Assembly (NCBI RefSeq): GCF_012911975.1
Contig: NZ_SMDQ01000001.1
Coordinates: forward strand, 124,001-188,000
Direction of reading: 5' to 3'
DNA from: Nodosilinea sp. P-1105
Lineage (GTDB): Bacteria; Cyanobacteriota; Cyanobacteriia; Phormidesmidales; Phormidesmidaceae
Length of the DNA stretch: 64,000 bases
Shown here: in pieces, positions 48,914 through 58,130 of the stretch
How positions within the stretch are numbered: the first letter of the stretch is position 1
Layout of the letters: every line of letters starts with the position of its first letter
Translations under genes and position numbers: made by a program
The notes under the pieces: generated by a model
Database searches by the model: none
Seen by the model: the letters and a program-made list of their open reading frames with translations, nothing else
Told to the model about the DNA's origin: nothing

Positions 48914-48964
48914 GATCGCTGAGCCTGCTACAACTAGGTTGATCGATATAGTAGTCGACAAGCG

Positions 48965-51670
48965 CTAACTGTGAACATTTACGAATTGATCGCTCACGGG
49001 TTCTGATAGGACGGTATCTCCCTCAGGCTGAGGGATGCCGACCTCATCCACCTCTGGCGGCAGCGGATTACGAGCGTTGATCAGGCCGATGGCCCGACTT
49101 ACACTCTCTGGCAAAATCACCACCAGACTGCCCGCTGCTGCGCTGTCGAGGGCAGTGTTAATCGCCTCAGTTTCGTCCAGGATAGTGCGATAGGGGGCCG
49201 AAGACTCGATTTCCTCAATGCCGTGGGTAATCCACTTGGCGGCATCGCCTCGGGGCCGACCCCGGGTGTCATCATCTTCTTTGATAATAATCTCGTCAAA
49301 CATCTGGGCGGCCAATCGGCCCAGGGTAATGAAGTCATCATCTCGGCGATCGCCAGGTCCCCCCACAACCCCCACACAGGGGCCAGGCCAGTTTTTCACA
49401 AAGCCCCCCAGGGCTTCGTAGCTGGCTGGATTGTGGGCATAGTCCACCAGGGCATGGAACTGACCCAAATTAAATAGGTTCATGCGCCCTGGGGTTTGCT
49501 GAGAGGACGCCTGGAAACTGTGCAGCGCCTGACGAATGTGGTCAATATCCACCCCCTGGACAAAGGCGGCCAGGCTAGCGGCTAGGGCATTGGCAATCTG
49601 GAATGGAGCCATTCCCCCCATGGTCAGCGGCACTTTCTCGGCCTGCTCGATGCGCAACAGCCAGTCCCCCTTCAGGATAGACAGGTAGCCATTTTCGTAG
49701 ATGGCCGCCAAGCCCCCCTGCTGGGTATGGTTGCGGACCAGGTCGTTATGGGGATCCATGGAGAAGTAGGCCACTTGACTTTTCACCCGCTGGGCCATCG
49801 CCGACACCAGCGGATCATCAGCATTGAGCACGGCATAACCGCTGGGTCGGGTAGTTTCGGCCACCACACTCTTGAGGTGGGCTAAATCTTCGACCGTTTC
49901 AATGTCACCGATGCCCAGGTGGTCAGCCGCCACATTTAGCACCACCCCAATGTCGCAATCTTTAAAAGCCAGCCCCGATCGCAAAATGCCCCCTCGGGCG
50001 GTTTCGAGCACCGCCACCTCTACCGTGGGGTCCTGGAGGATCACCTGAGCACTCTGAGGCCCCGTGGTATCCCCTGGTTCCACGAGGTTGTCACCAATGT
50101 AGATGCCGTCGGTGGTGGTGTAGCCCACCACCTGGCCCGTTTGCCGGAAAATATGGGCAATCAGGCGGGTGGTGGTGGTTTTGCCGTTGGTACCGGTGAT
50201 CGCTACCACCGGAATGCGGGCGGGAGTACCGGGGGGGAACAGCATATGCAGAATGGGTTCGGCCACATTGCGGGCAATGCCTTCGCTGGGGCAAACATGC
50301 ATGCGCAGACCTGGGGCAGCGTTCACCTCAACCACGACACCATCAACCTGACGCAGGGGCCTGGAAATATCGGTGGTCACAATGTCAATGCCGGCAATAT
50401 CCAGACCAATGATTTTGGCGATGCGCTGGGCCACCCACAGGTTGTCAGGATGAATGTCATCGGTACGGTCAATGGCAATTCCCCCGGTACTGAGGTTGGC
50501 GGTGGCTCGCAGATAGCACACCTCGCCTGCTGGCAAGACGGTGTCCAGGCTATAGCCGAAGCGATCGAGCAGCTGCCAGGTGGTGCGGTCTACCTCAATC
50601 CGGGTTAGCAGGTTGTCGTGACCTTCACCCCGCCGGGGATCTTGATTGGTCAGGTCAATCAATTCTTCAATGGTGGAGTGACCATCACCGACCACATGGG
50701 CAGGCACCCGCTCGGCCACAGCAATCACCCGACCGTTAATCACCAGTACCCGGTGGTCGCGTCCCCGATAAAAACGCTCAACAATCACGCCTTTAGAGAT
50801 ATCTTTGGCCGCTTCATAGGCCTCTTCCGCATCGCCATAGGTGTCAATATCAATGGTGATACCCCGTCCATGGTTGCCATCTAGGGGCTTAATCACAATC
50901 GGGAATCCGCCCACATCTTCAATGGCGTTTTCTAGCTCATCTAAATAGTAAATGACAGTGCCTCGGGGGACGGGCACCCCTGCATTCCGTAGAATTTGTT
51001 TAGTGCCTTCTTTATCGCAGGCTAACTCCACCCCCAGGATGCTCGTTTTGCTGCTGAGGGTAGCCTGTATCCGTTGTTGGTAGCGGCCATACCCCAGTTG
51101 AATCATGGCTCGGGTTGGCAACTGCATCCAGGGAATATCCGCACTCTCAGCGGCTTGTACGATCGCGTCGGTACTGGGGCCAAGGGCAGCCTCCTGGCGG
51201 AACTCCTTTAAGTCAGCCAGGTCTTGTTCGAGTTCGGCGCTTGGGTAGTGGCCGGTTTCCACCAAACTATTGCACAGCCGCACAGCCGCACGAGCCGCAT
51301 AGCGCCCCGCCTGCTCGTTTTGATACTCAAACACCACCTGGTAAACCCCAGGGTCTACCACACTACGGGTACGGCCAAACCCCACAGGCATACCGGCGAT
51401 GGTTTGTAGCTCTAGGGCAATGTGCTCAACAATGTGACCCATATAGGTGCCCTGGCGCACCCGACTGAGAAAGCCGCCCCGATGCCCTGGCGAGCAAAAA
51501 TGCTCAATTAGGCTGGGCAGGGTATCCGCAAGGGCCTCATAAAATCCGGGAACTTGGTCGGAGGGGCGATCGGCTAGATCTTCTAAATCAAGCCGAATCA
51601 GAATCAAATTGGGATGGCGGATACTCCAATAGTTAGGGCCTCGCAAAGTCTGGGTTTTCAGAATACGCAT
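48965..51670 (-). CDS. cphA: Cyanophycin synthetase
   Basis: A 901-residue enzyme that builds cyanophycin, a polymer of Asp backbone with Arg side chains used as a nitrogen store. The N-terminal domain starts MRILKTQTLRGPNYWS. The middle ATP-grasp part adds Arg or Asp (GGFPIVIKPLDGNHGRGITIDI and EVNAAPGLRMH). The C-terminal Mur-ligase part has the P-loop VVAITGTNGKTTTTRLI. Length and domain order match CphA1. cphB (cyanophycinase), which often sits next to it, is absent; a DUF1995 gene lies upstream. ATG at 51670. Confidence 0.97.
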   Translation of the reverse strand: MRILKTQTLRGPNYWSIRHPNLILIRLDLEDLADRPSDQVPGFYEALADTLPSLIEHFCSPGHRGGFLSRVRQGTYMGHIVEHIALELQTIAGMPVGFGRTRSVVDPGVYQVVFEYQNEQAGRYAARAAVRLCNSLVETGHYPSAELEQDLADLKEFRQEAALGPSTDAIVQAAESADIPWMQLPTRAMIQLGYGRYQQRIQATLSSKTSILGVELACDKEGTKQILRNAGVPVPRGTVIYYLDELENAIEDVGGFPIVIKPLDGNHGRGITIDIDTYGDAEEAYEAAKDISKGVIVERFYRGRDHRVLVINGRVIAVAERVPAHVVGDGHSTIEELIDLTNQDPRRGEGHDNLLTRIEVDRTTWQLLDRFGYSLDTVLPAGEVCYLRATANLSTGGIAIDRTDDIHPDNLWVAQRIAKIIGLDIAGIDIVTTDISRPLRQVDGVVVEVNAAPGLRMHVCPSEGIARNVAEPILHMLFPPGTPARIPVVAITGTNGKTTTTRLIAHIFRQTGQVVGYTTTDGIYIGDNLVEPGDTTGPQSAQVILQDPTVEVAVLETARGGILRSGLAFKDCDIGVVLNVAADHLGIGDIETVEDLAHLKSVVAETTRPSGYAVLNADDPLVSAMAQRVKSQVAYFSMDPHNDLVRNHTQQGGLAAIYENGYLSILKGDWLLRIEQAEKVPLTMGGMAPFQIANALAASLAAFVQGVDIDHIRQALHSFQASSQQTPGRMNLFNLGQFHALVDYAHNPASYEALGGFVKNWPGPCVGVVGGPGDRRDDDFITLGRLAAQMFDEIIIKEDDDTRGRPRGDAAKWITHGIEEIESSAPYRTILDETEAINTALDSAAAGSLVVILPESVSRAIGLINARNPLPPEVDEVGIPQPEGDTVLSEPVSDQFVNVHS

Positions 51671-51785
51671 GGGGTGCAGTCCCTTACCGGTCGAGTGATA
51701 TTTGAGTATTATGCGGACTTTCGGACAGATTCGTCGTGCTCAATGTAGCCGTTTAGACCATTTGCAACAGAAATCTAGGGCAACC

Positions 51786-52517
51786 CTATTGGGTTAAGGC
51801 CCGAATGAAGCTCTGCAGTTCTGATAAAAAACCGCCTCGCTTGGCTTTGACAACGGATTCGCCATCCGCACCAGTGGCTGCCTCACCCAACAAAATTCGA
51901 TCTAGGGCTTCCCCAGAAGGCCGCTGGGGAAACTCGGCTAGACAGGTGTAAGCGCCAGCGTCAGTTTCCTGCCACAGCTGCCAAGGGTTAGGATAGCAGC
52001 GAAACAGTACGGCATCGGCCATGGGCCTCAGATAATACACGGCCTCCAGGGTGTTGAGAAACCGCTCCCGTAGCTGGCGACCCGCATAGCCAATGCCAAT
52101 GGTGGCGACATCCTCCAGCTTGGGGTTGAGCATGATCACAAACTTGTCCCCAGCCTGGTTACAGATATCTTCCACTTGGGAGACCTCGATGGAAGATGGC
52201 TCCACAAAAATATAGGCCTGATCGTCGGCTTCTACCTGCCCCTGGAGTTCACCAATCCCCCGCACCACAAACTCGGGATTCTGCCAATCCCGGCGGGCCA
52301 AGGCTGCCGCTCCGGCATCGGGAAAAAAGAGTTTGAAGCTCAAGCCTAGATCTTGCAGGACTGGATAAAACTGCTGGGCTACAGGCATTCCCTTTAATTC
52401 GGGGTAGACAAATTCAACGGTCATCCGGGGTACACCGGCCTGGATGGCGGCCCGGGTGGCCTCGCGGGCTTGGGCAATGGCCGTTTCCAGGCTGGTGGGA
52501 ATGTCGGTCATGGGCAT
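51786..52517 (-). CDS. DUF1995 family protein
   Basis: A 243-residue soluble protein of the DUF1995 family found in cyanobacteria and plastids: SLETAIAQAREATRAAIQAG, PRMTVEFVYPELKGMPVAQQFYPVLQ, VRGIGELQGQVEADDQAYIFVEPSS, VIMLNPKLEDVATIGIGYAGRQLRERFLNTLEAVYYLRP. A plant member, LPA3, helps photosystem II assembly; the role of the cyanobacterial protein is not settled. It starts with ATG 13 bp after the cysteine desulfurase stop, so both are probably in one transcript. Confidence 0.9.
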   Translation of the reverse strand: MPMTDIPTSLETAIAQAREATRAAIQAGVPRMTVEFVYPELKGMPVAQQFYPVLQDLGLSFKLFFPDAGAAALARRDWQNPEFVVRGIGELQGQVEADDQAYIFVEPSSIEVSQVEDICNQAGDKFVIMLNPKLEDVATIGIGYAGRQLRERFLNTLEAVYYLRPMADAVLFRCYPNPWQLWQETDAGAYTCLAEFPQRPSGEALDRILLGEAATGADGESVVKAKRGGFLSELQSFIRALTQ

Positions 52518-52530
52518 GTTGACTAAGGGG

Positions 52531-53697
52531 TTAGACAGGAGACAAAGGAAGGGTGGCCAGGGAGCGGTCTAGCACCTGCCGCAGGACCAGGGCAGTCCAG
52601 TCGATGTCGGCGGCGGTGGTGTGTCGCCCCAGAGTTAGACGAATCCCGCACTTGGCGGCACGATCGCTGTATCCCATGGCCTGCAAGATAGGGCTGGGGG
52701 AAAGCTTGCCGCTGTGACAGGCCGACCCGGCACTAATGCCAATGCCAGCCAGGTTCATCTGGCGCACCAGGGTCTTGCCGCTGACGCGATCGCCATCGGC
52801 AGACTGAATACAAAAACTAGCATGGTGAGGCAGACGCTGTCGCCTATCCCCGGTGGGGGTTAACCCTGGGATGGCCGCTAATTGATCAAATAGGCGATCG
52901 CGCAGTTGGATTAACCGCAGGGTTTCGCTGGGCATATCCCGCTGGGCCAACTCTGCCGCCACCCCAAACCCAGCGATATTGGCCACCGCTTGGGTACCCG
53001 ATCGCCAGCCAAACTCCTGACCGCCGCCCCGCAGTAGGGGCTCCAGCTCTACCCCTGGCCGCACATATAGCGCCCCGACCCCCTGGGGACCATAGATTTT
53101 GTGGCTAGACAGGGCGAGTAAATCCACCGGTAGGGTCTGCACATCAATGGGGAGTCGCCCTGCCCCCTGTACCGCATCGGTGTGGAATAACGCCCCATGA
53201 TCCCGCGTGATTTGGCCCAGGGCTTCGATGGGCTGCAGGGTACCCACCTCACTCTGGCCAAAGATAACCGACACCAGCACCGTATTGTCCCGTAGGGCTC
53301 GACGCAGGTCAGCCGGGTCCACCCGACCCTGGCGATCCACTGGCAAGCGCGTGACGTCCCACCCCTGGTAGGCGAGCTGCTGGGCTGGTTTTTCCACAGC
53401 AGAATGTTCTACGGCAGAAATAATCAGATGCTGCGGCTGGGTATAGCGCTGGGCGATCCCCATAATCGCCAGGTTGTCAGCCTCGGTCCCTCCAGCGGTA
53501 AATACCATGGCCTCTGCCGGGGCATTGACTAAAGCCGCCACCTGCAGTCGCGCCCGCTCTACCACCGTCGCGGCTCGGTTGCCCCAGGCATGCAGACTAG
53601 AGGGGTTGCCCCATTGCTCAGCCATCACCTGCTGCATGGTCGTCATCACCTCGGGCCGAGGTGGGGTAGTGGCACTGTAGTCCAGATAAATTTGCAT
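52531..53697 (-). CDS. Cysteine desulfurase, NifS/IscS-like
   Basis: A 388-residue PLP enzyme that takes sulfur from cysteine for Fe-S clusters and thiolated tRNA. It begins [35 protein letters not shown] and HTDAVQGAG bind PLP, the Schiff-base Lys is K200 ([12 protein letters not shown]) and the active-site Cys is C327 in SAGSACHSG. The loop form places it in class I (IscS/NifS). The ATG at 53697 is the real start; the open frame upstream crosses GGATGGGT tandem repeats. No iscU or nif genes are adjacent. Confidence 0.95.
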   Translation of the reverse strand: MQIYLDYSATTPPRPEVMTTMQQVMAEQWGNPSSLHAWGNRAATVVERARLQVAALVNAPAEAMVFTAGGTEADNLAIMGIAQRYTQPQHLIISAVEHSAVEKPAQQLAYQGWDVTRLPVDRQGRVDPADLRRALRDNTVLVSVIFGQSEVGTLQPIEALGQITRDHGALFHTDAVQGAGRLPIDVQTLPVDLLALSSHKIYGPQGVGALYVRPGVELEPLLRGGGQEFGWRSGTQAVANIAGFGVAAELAQRDMPSETLRLIQLRDRLFDQLAAIPGLTPTGDRRQRLPHHASFCIQSADGDRVSGKTLVRQMNLAGIGISAGSACHSGKLSPSPILQAMGYSDRAAKCGIRLTLGRHTTAADIDWTALVLRQVLDRSLATLPLSPV

Positions 53698-53783
53698 GGC
53701 GACCTGGAAGGTTAGCGACGAATGGAGTGGTTGGACGGTGGCGCTGTCACGGTACAGGTTAATCCTAGCAGGGTGGGGAGTGG

Positions 53784-53858
53784 AGGAGTGGATGGGTGGA
53801 TGGGTGGATGGGTGGATGGGTGGATGGGTGGATGGGTGGATGGGTGGATGGGTGGATG
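53784..53858. repeat. Tandem GGATGGGT octamers
   Basis: About eight near-perfect head-to-tail copies of GGATGGGT, flanked on the right by (GAATTTTGGATTTTGGATT) words, GCACGGGCTACGCCCTACGT (53900-53922) and CTTCGTTCTT/CTTCCCTCTT units up to about 53970. The latter run into the 3' end of the DUF309 gene. Confidence 0.9.
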
Positions 53859-53937
53859 GGGAATTTTGGATTTTGGATTTTGGATTTTGGATTCTGCTGC
53901 GCACGGGCTACGCCCTACGTTCTTCCCTCTTCGTTCT

Positions 53938-54417
53938 TCATTCTTCGTTCTTCCCTCTTCGTTCTTCCTTTTGAATGTACAGGACGGGGAGAGAGAGAGT
54001 TTGGTTGTTGACCGACCAGGTAATCGTCTGCTGGGTTGGGTTGGGGACGGCGATGTCATCCACCTGGGCGGAGGCGATCGCGGCGGCGAGGGCAGCGACC
54101 TGGTCCGGGCCAGTCTGCTGTAGGGCGGTTAGCCAAGCCCAGCCGCAGTCCACTAAGGGGGCAACGGCGACCCCGGCGTAGGTGGGTTCAAAGGGGCGCA
54201 GGCGGTTGACCCCTTCCCCTAGCAAAATGCTGGCCCCCTGCCAGTTGTGGTTACCCAGGTGGTACAGCCCTACGGCAATCTGCAGAATGCCCTGGTAGAA
54301 GGGCTTTTCCTGGGTTTTGGCCTCCATCCAGATCGCTTCTAGCACATCGTGGCAGGCGTAGTAATCTCCCTGATTGAACAGGGTGATGCCAGTCTTTAGG
54401 GTCGGGTCAGATTCCAT
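53938..54417 (-). CDS. DUF309 domain protein
   Basis: A 159-residue protein. The conserved DUF309 helix is [20 protein letters not shown] (His/Glu pair typical of the family) followed by [23 protein letters not shown] and [12 protein letters not shown]. The function is unknown; an all-alpha, possibly metal-linked fold is predicted for the family. The last ten residues, [11 protein letters not shown], are encoded by the CTTCGTTCTT-type repeat, so the natural C-terminus has been replaced or extended by repeat DNA. ATG at 54417. Confidence 0.88.
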   Translation of the reverse strand: MESDPTLKTGITLFNQGDYYACHDVLEAIWMEAKTQEKPFYQGILQIAVGLYHLGNHNWQGASILLGEGVNRLRPFEPTYAGVAVAPLVDCGWAWLTALQQTGPDQVAALAAAIASAQVDDIAVPNPTQQTITWSVNNQTLSLPVLYIQKEERRGKNEE

Positions 54418-54768
54418 GGGATTTGTTTTGAACTTAAATAGATTCTATTTTTGTTTGAGTGGTTGACCAACAACCATGGCAAAAGCCGACCCTTGATGCC
54501 GCCTCAAAGTTGGTTGTACTTCACAGTTGTGCTTCACAACAGGGGGTTAGATGCGATCGCGGGTCAGGGATGGCTGAGCTGAATGACCCGTAGATGTGGC
54601 TGGGTTCTGGCTCCTGGAATCTGGCCTATTTAGAATTTCCCGGCTTAAATTTCACGCCCTTTTTTACTCTGACTCTGATTAAGTCTTTTCACTGGGCGGA
54701 TGCCAAAGTGCTGCCTAGCTCCTAGGCTGAAAAAGCCAAAGGGGAATTGTTGAAGGGGAATAAAGGGC
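54418..54768. other. Divergent promoter region
   Basis: About 350 bp between the divergent DUF309 and GGDEF-EAL genes. AT-rich stretches near 54430-54480 and 54630-54690 could hold promoters. GGTTGACCAACAACC (54461-54475) is an imperfect palindrome that might bind a regulator. No gene or known RNA is seen. Confidence 0.35.
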
Positions 54769-56679
54769 ATGGAGACTTTCGCCAATGGTGCGATCGCAGC
54801 GGCGTATTTTATTATTCCGCTGACGCTACTGCCGCTGCTGTTGACCGCCAAGCGAGCCATCTGGCTCAACCTGCTGCTGCTGGTTGCGTTTGTCTTTAGC
54901 TGCGGCGTCGGTCACATCTTCAGCGCCATGCACCGGCACAGCACCCCCTGGCACTGGATTACCGCCGGGGTGTCGTGGGCGGCAGTAATTGTTCTGCTGC
55001 GCAGCCGCAATCGATTGCGCTACCTGGGCGAAACTTTTCATCTGCTAGAAGCCACTTGGGAACAGGCGCTGACGGGCAAGCTGCTCTGCGAGCGCAGTGG
55101 CAATGACCTGAAAATGATTAAGCTTAACCCTGCCGCCAAGCTGATCACTAAAGACTTGCTCAAGCCGGGCGATCGCCTCTGCGAAAAAATGCCCGTTCAC
55201 CGGCAAGAGGTCTACCCCTATGATATGCCCCTGATTGACCTCTACTTAGAAGTCCTGGAGTCGGGCGAGGCGCGCCAATTGGAATACCAGTACAAGGGCG
55301 ACGAGATCTCGGGCTGGTACATGACCCTGGTCACGCCGCTGTCATCCGAGTTGCTCTACATGACCTTTACCGAGGTCAGTGGCGTCATCCACGACCCGCT
55401 CACTGGTCTCTACAACCGCCGGGTGCTAGAGATGGATCTCGGCCCGTGGGAGGTCTGCCTGTTCATTGACCTAGACCGCTTCAAGTTGATCAACGATCAG
55501 CGGGGCCACATTCTGGGCGATCGGCTGTTGGTGGCAGTGGCCACCGTACTCCAAGACCATGTTCAGACCTACAACGGCATTGCCGTGCGCAATGGTGGCG
55601 ACGAATTTTTGCTGCTGTTGCCTGCCTCCGACTCGGTCGAGCTCTGTCCTACCCCAGCAACGATCGCCGCCACTGTGCTCAAGGGCATCCTGGCGATCGA
55701 GATCGAGGGGGCCAATGTGGGGGCCTCCATCGGGGTGGCCAGCGGCACCATTGACGCCTTTGAAGAAGACACCCCGATTAACCGGCTGCTCCAGGCCGCC
55801 GAAACCGCCCTACGGGAAGCCAAACGCAACCGTCGCTCCAACCTGCCTCAGCACCGCATTCAGGTGTGGAATAGCGACCTGGCCCGGTTGCGGCTGCGCC
55901 AGATTACCCTCGAAGCCTATCTGGCGCAGCGCAGTAGTGAGACAGAGTTTTCGTTGGTCTACCAGCCCATCTGCAATATGCAAACTGGGGCCATTGTCGG
56001 GGCCGAAGCCCTGATTCGGTGGAATTCAGCTCGGCTGGGCCGAGTATCGCCATCGGAGTTTATTCCGGTAGCCGAGACCACCGGGCTGGTGCACCGGATC
56101 AGCGACTGGGTGCTCTGCAACGCCCTAGAGCAGTTGGCCCAATGGCAAGATATCGCTCCCCAGTTCACCCTCTCGATCAACATCAGCCCCCTAGAGCTGG
56201 AAGACGACGACTTTTTAGACCGGATCATGCAGCGGGTTTCGGGGGCGGGCATCGACAGCAACCACTTCGGTATTGAGATCACCGAGCGGGGTATCTACAG
56301 AAACCTGGATCGCTACCTGCAAAGTCTGCAAAGCTTACGCGATATGTCGCTGCGGCTCAAGGTCGATGACTTTGGCACCGGGCAGTCGGGGCTGGCCCAG
56401 CTGTTGCAGTTTCGCTTTGATGAGGTCAAAGTCGATCGTTACTTCATTCCCACCAACGCGCAGGATCTAGAGAAAGTGGCGATCTGTCGGGCGATCGCCA
56501 ACCTGTCAGAGGGCATTAACTTTACCCTGGTGGCCGAAGGCATCGAGCACAATGACCAGCGCGTTCTGATGCTGGGCCTCAAGTACCAGTACGGCCAGGG
56601 ATACCTGTTTTCTCAGCCGATGACGCCTCAAAAATTGACGACGCTGCTGGAGAAGGGGATTTGTTTGTCGCCGCAGTGA
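54769..56679 (+). CDS. Ethylene-receptor-like membrane domain - GGDEF - EAL protein
   Basis: A 636-residue protein. Residues 1-75 form three membrane helices resembling the ETR1 ethylene-binding domain: AAAYFIIPLTLLPLLL (compare AYFSIPLELIYF), then FSCGVGHIFSAMH, where C45 and H49 match the copper-binding C65/H69 spacing, then a third helix. N6 stands where ETR1 has D25. A PAS-like region (about 90-210) follows, then a GGDEF domain with intact NGGDEF near residue 275 and an EAL domain with EALIRW near 412, ERG, DDFGTG, KVDRYF and VAEGIEH. So it could both make and break cyclic di-GMP. GGAATAAAGGG precedes the ATG. Known relatives of this sensor in cyanobacteria are histidine kinases. Confidence 0.88.
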   Translation: METFANGAIAAAYFIIPLTLLPLLLTAKRAIWLNLLLLVAFVFSCGVGHIFSAMHRHSTPWHWITAGVSWAAVIVLLRSRNRLRYLGETFHLLEATWEQALTGKLLCERSGNDLKMIKLNPAAKLITKDLLKPGDRLCEKMPVHRQEVYPYDMPLIDLYLEVLESGEARQLEYQYKGDEISGWYMTLVTPLSSELLYMTFTEVSGVIHDPLTGLYNRRVLEMDLGPWEVCLFIDLDRFKLINDQRGHILGDRLLVAVATVLQDHVQTYNGIAVRNGGDEFLLLLPASDSVELCPTPATIAATVLKGILAIEIEGANVGASIGVASGTIDAFEEDTPINRLLQAAETALREAKRNRRSNLPQHRIQVWNSDLARLRLRQITLEAYLAQRSSETEFSLVYQPICNMQTGAIVGAEALIRWNSARLGRVSPSEFIPVAETTGLVHRISDWVLCNALEQLAQWQDIAPQFTLSINISPLELEDDDFLDRIMQRVSGAGIDSNHFGIEITERGIYRNLDRYLQSLQSLRDMSLRLKVDDFGTGQSGLAQLLQFRFDEVKVDRYFIPTNAQDLEKVAICRAIANLSEGINFTLVAEGIEHNDQRVLMLGLKYQYGQGYLFSQPMTPQKLTTLLEKGICLSPQ

Positions 56680-56939
56680 GGGGAGTGGGGTATACACACT
56701 TTGCAATATGCTTCTGCTGTCAACAAATTCAGGGGATAAGCTGTGGGTAGTCCCCATACTTTTGATCCTAGCGATCCCAGGCCCCAACCTACGACATTGC
56801 CTACCGCCTACACCGGGGCGATCGCCTGTTTGAGGGCTAACCGCAGTGATCCCAGACTCAGCGATGACTGAGATATAGGGGCAGATATTATCAGTAGTAT
56901 TAGTAATGCACAGCCAATCCAGGGCAAAGGTGAAACCTA

Positions 56940-58130
56940 TTGCATCGCACCGATAAAACCTACCGCTATAGCCCCCCCGCCGCTCCAGGGGAGGCCGCTG
57001 TTGGAGCAGCCATCATGGCCCAGAGCTTTGTGGTCACTGTCGAGCAAGAGCAAACCTACATAGACACCCTGGGTCACGACAACCTGCGGCTGGTACACCA
57101 GGGGAACGATATTTTGGGCGGGCTGGTGTTATTGCCCATGGGTCAATGGTTTGGCGGCCAGCGGGTGGCCATGACCGGGGTGGGCTCTGTGGCCATTGCT
57201 CCCCAGGTACGGGGGCAGGGGGCGGCCACGTTTCTGATGGGTTCAGCGGTGCAGGAGATGGCCCAGGCTGGAGTGCCAATCTCGACGCTATATCCGGCGG
57301 TGCAACGGCTTTATCAACAGGTGGGCTACGGGCTAGGGGGCACCTATTGTCTGTGGGACATAGCCACCGCCCAGCTCCCTGAGCAGCGCCCTAGCTTAGA
57401 TCGATATCCACTCGCCCTAGATCCGGATCAACTGCTACAGGCCGACCGCCAGCAGTCCTGGGGCCAAACCCATGCCGGCGGCCTCGATCGCCATCCGTTT
57501 CTGTGGCAGCGCTTGGTTAACCCTGGCGAGGGCGATAGTTTTGCCTATGGCCTGGGGTCCAGTCAATCGCCCCAAGGCTATGTGATGTATCGGCAAAACC
57601 GCGATCGCCAGGGCCAAACTACCCTAACCATTCAAGCCTGGGCGGCGGCTTCCCAAGCTGCGATCGCCAGTCTCTGGGCATTTTTAGCTCAGCACCGCTC
57701 CCAAATTGATCGGATTCAGTGGACCGGGGGCGTGGTCGATCCCCTGGCCATGGCGCTGCCAGAACAGCGGGCTAGCCTACGGTCTAGCAGCCAGTGGATG
57801 ACCCGGATTGTGACCGTAGAGACGGCCCTGGCCCAGCGGGGCTACCCTCACGGTCTGGCGGTGGAGTTGCATCTGGATATTCAGGATTCGCTGGTGGCCA
57901 CCAACCAGGGGCGCTTTGTACTGACCGTACGGCATGGTCGAGGCCAGGTAACCCCTGGGGGGTGGGGAGATCTGGTGGTTCCCATTGATGCCTTGGCCAC
58001 CCTGTTTACCGGCCTGAGGTCGGCCCAGACCCTGCGTACCCTGAAGCTCATAGACGCTACCCCAGAAGCCGCCAGCCTGGCCACGGCCTTGTTTGCCGGA
58101 GACTCCCCCTGGATGACTGACTTCTTTTAA
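56940..58130 (+). CDS. GNAT-family N-acetyltransferase, Eis-like
   Basis: A 396-residue protein with an N-terminal acetyltransferase fold and C-terminal sterol-carrier-like part, the Eis arrangement. The acetyl-CoA motif is SVAIAPQVRGQGAATFLMG (V-x-P-x-x-R-G-x-G), and ISTLYPAVQRLYQQVGYGLGG follows. The C-terminus includes HGLAVELHLDIQDSLVATNQGRFVLTV. Eis in mycobacteria acetylates aminoglycosides and other amines; the substrate here is unknown. The TTG at 56940 is taken as start because the segment EAAVGAAIMAQSF before the first ATG (57015) belongs to the fold. It lies 260 bp after the c-di-GMP gene. Confidence 0.83.
   Translation: MHRTDKTYRYSPPAAPGEAAVGAAIMAQSFVVTVEQEQTYIDTLGHDNLRLVHQGNDILGGLVLLPMGQWFGGQRVAMTGVGSVAIAPQVRGQGAATFLMGSAVQEMAQAGVPISTLYPAVQRLYQQVGYGLGGTYCLWDIATAQLPEQRPSLDRYPLALDPDQLLQADRQQSWGQTHAGGLDRHPFLWQRLVNPGEGDSFAYGLGSSQSPQGYVMYRQNRDRQGQTTLTIQAWAAASQAAIASLWAFLAQHRSQIDRIQWTGGVVDPLAMALPEQRASLRSSSQWMTRIVTVETALAQRGYPHGLAVELHLDIQDSLVATNQGRFVLTVRHGRGQVTPGGWGDLVVPIDALATLFTGLRSAQTLRTLKLIDATPEAASLATALFAGDSPWMTDFF

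Noticed and set aside
53698-53904. N-terminal extension of the cysteine desulfurase
   Set aside because: The extension encodes Pro/His/Ile repeats from octamer DNA; the family start [12 protein letters not shown] is at 53697.
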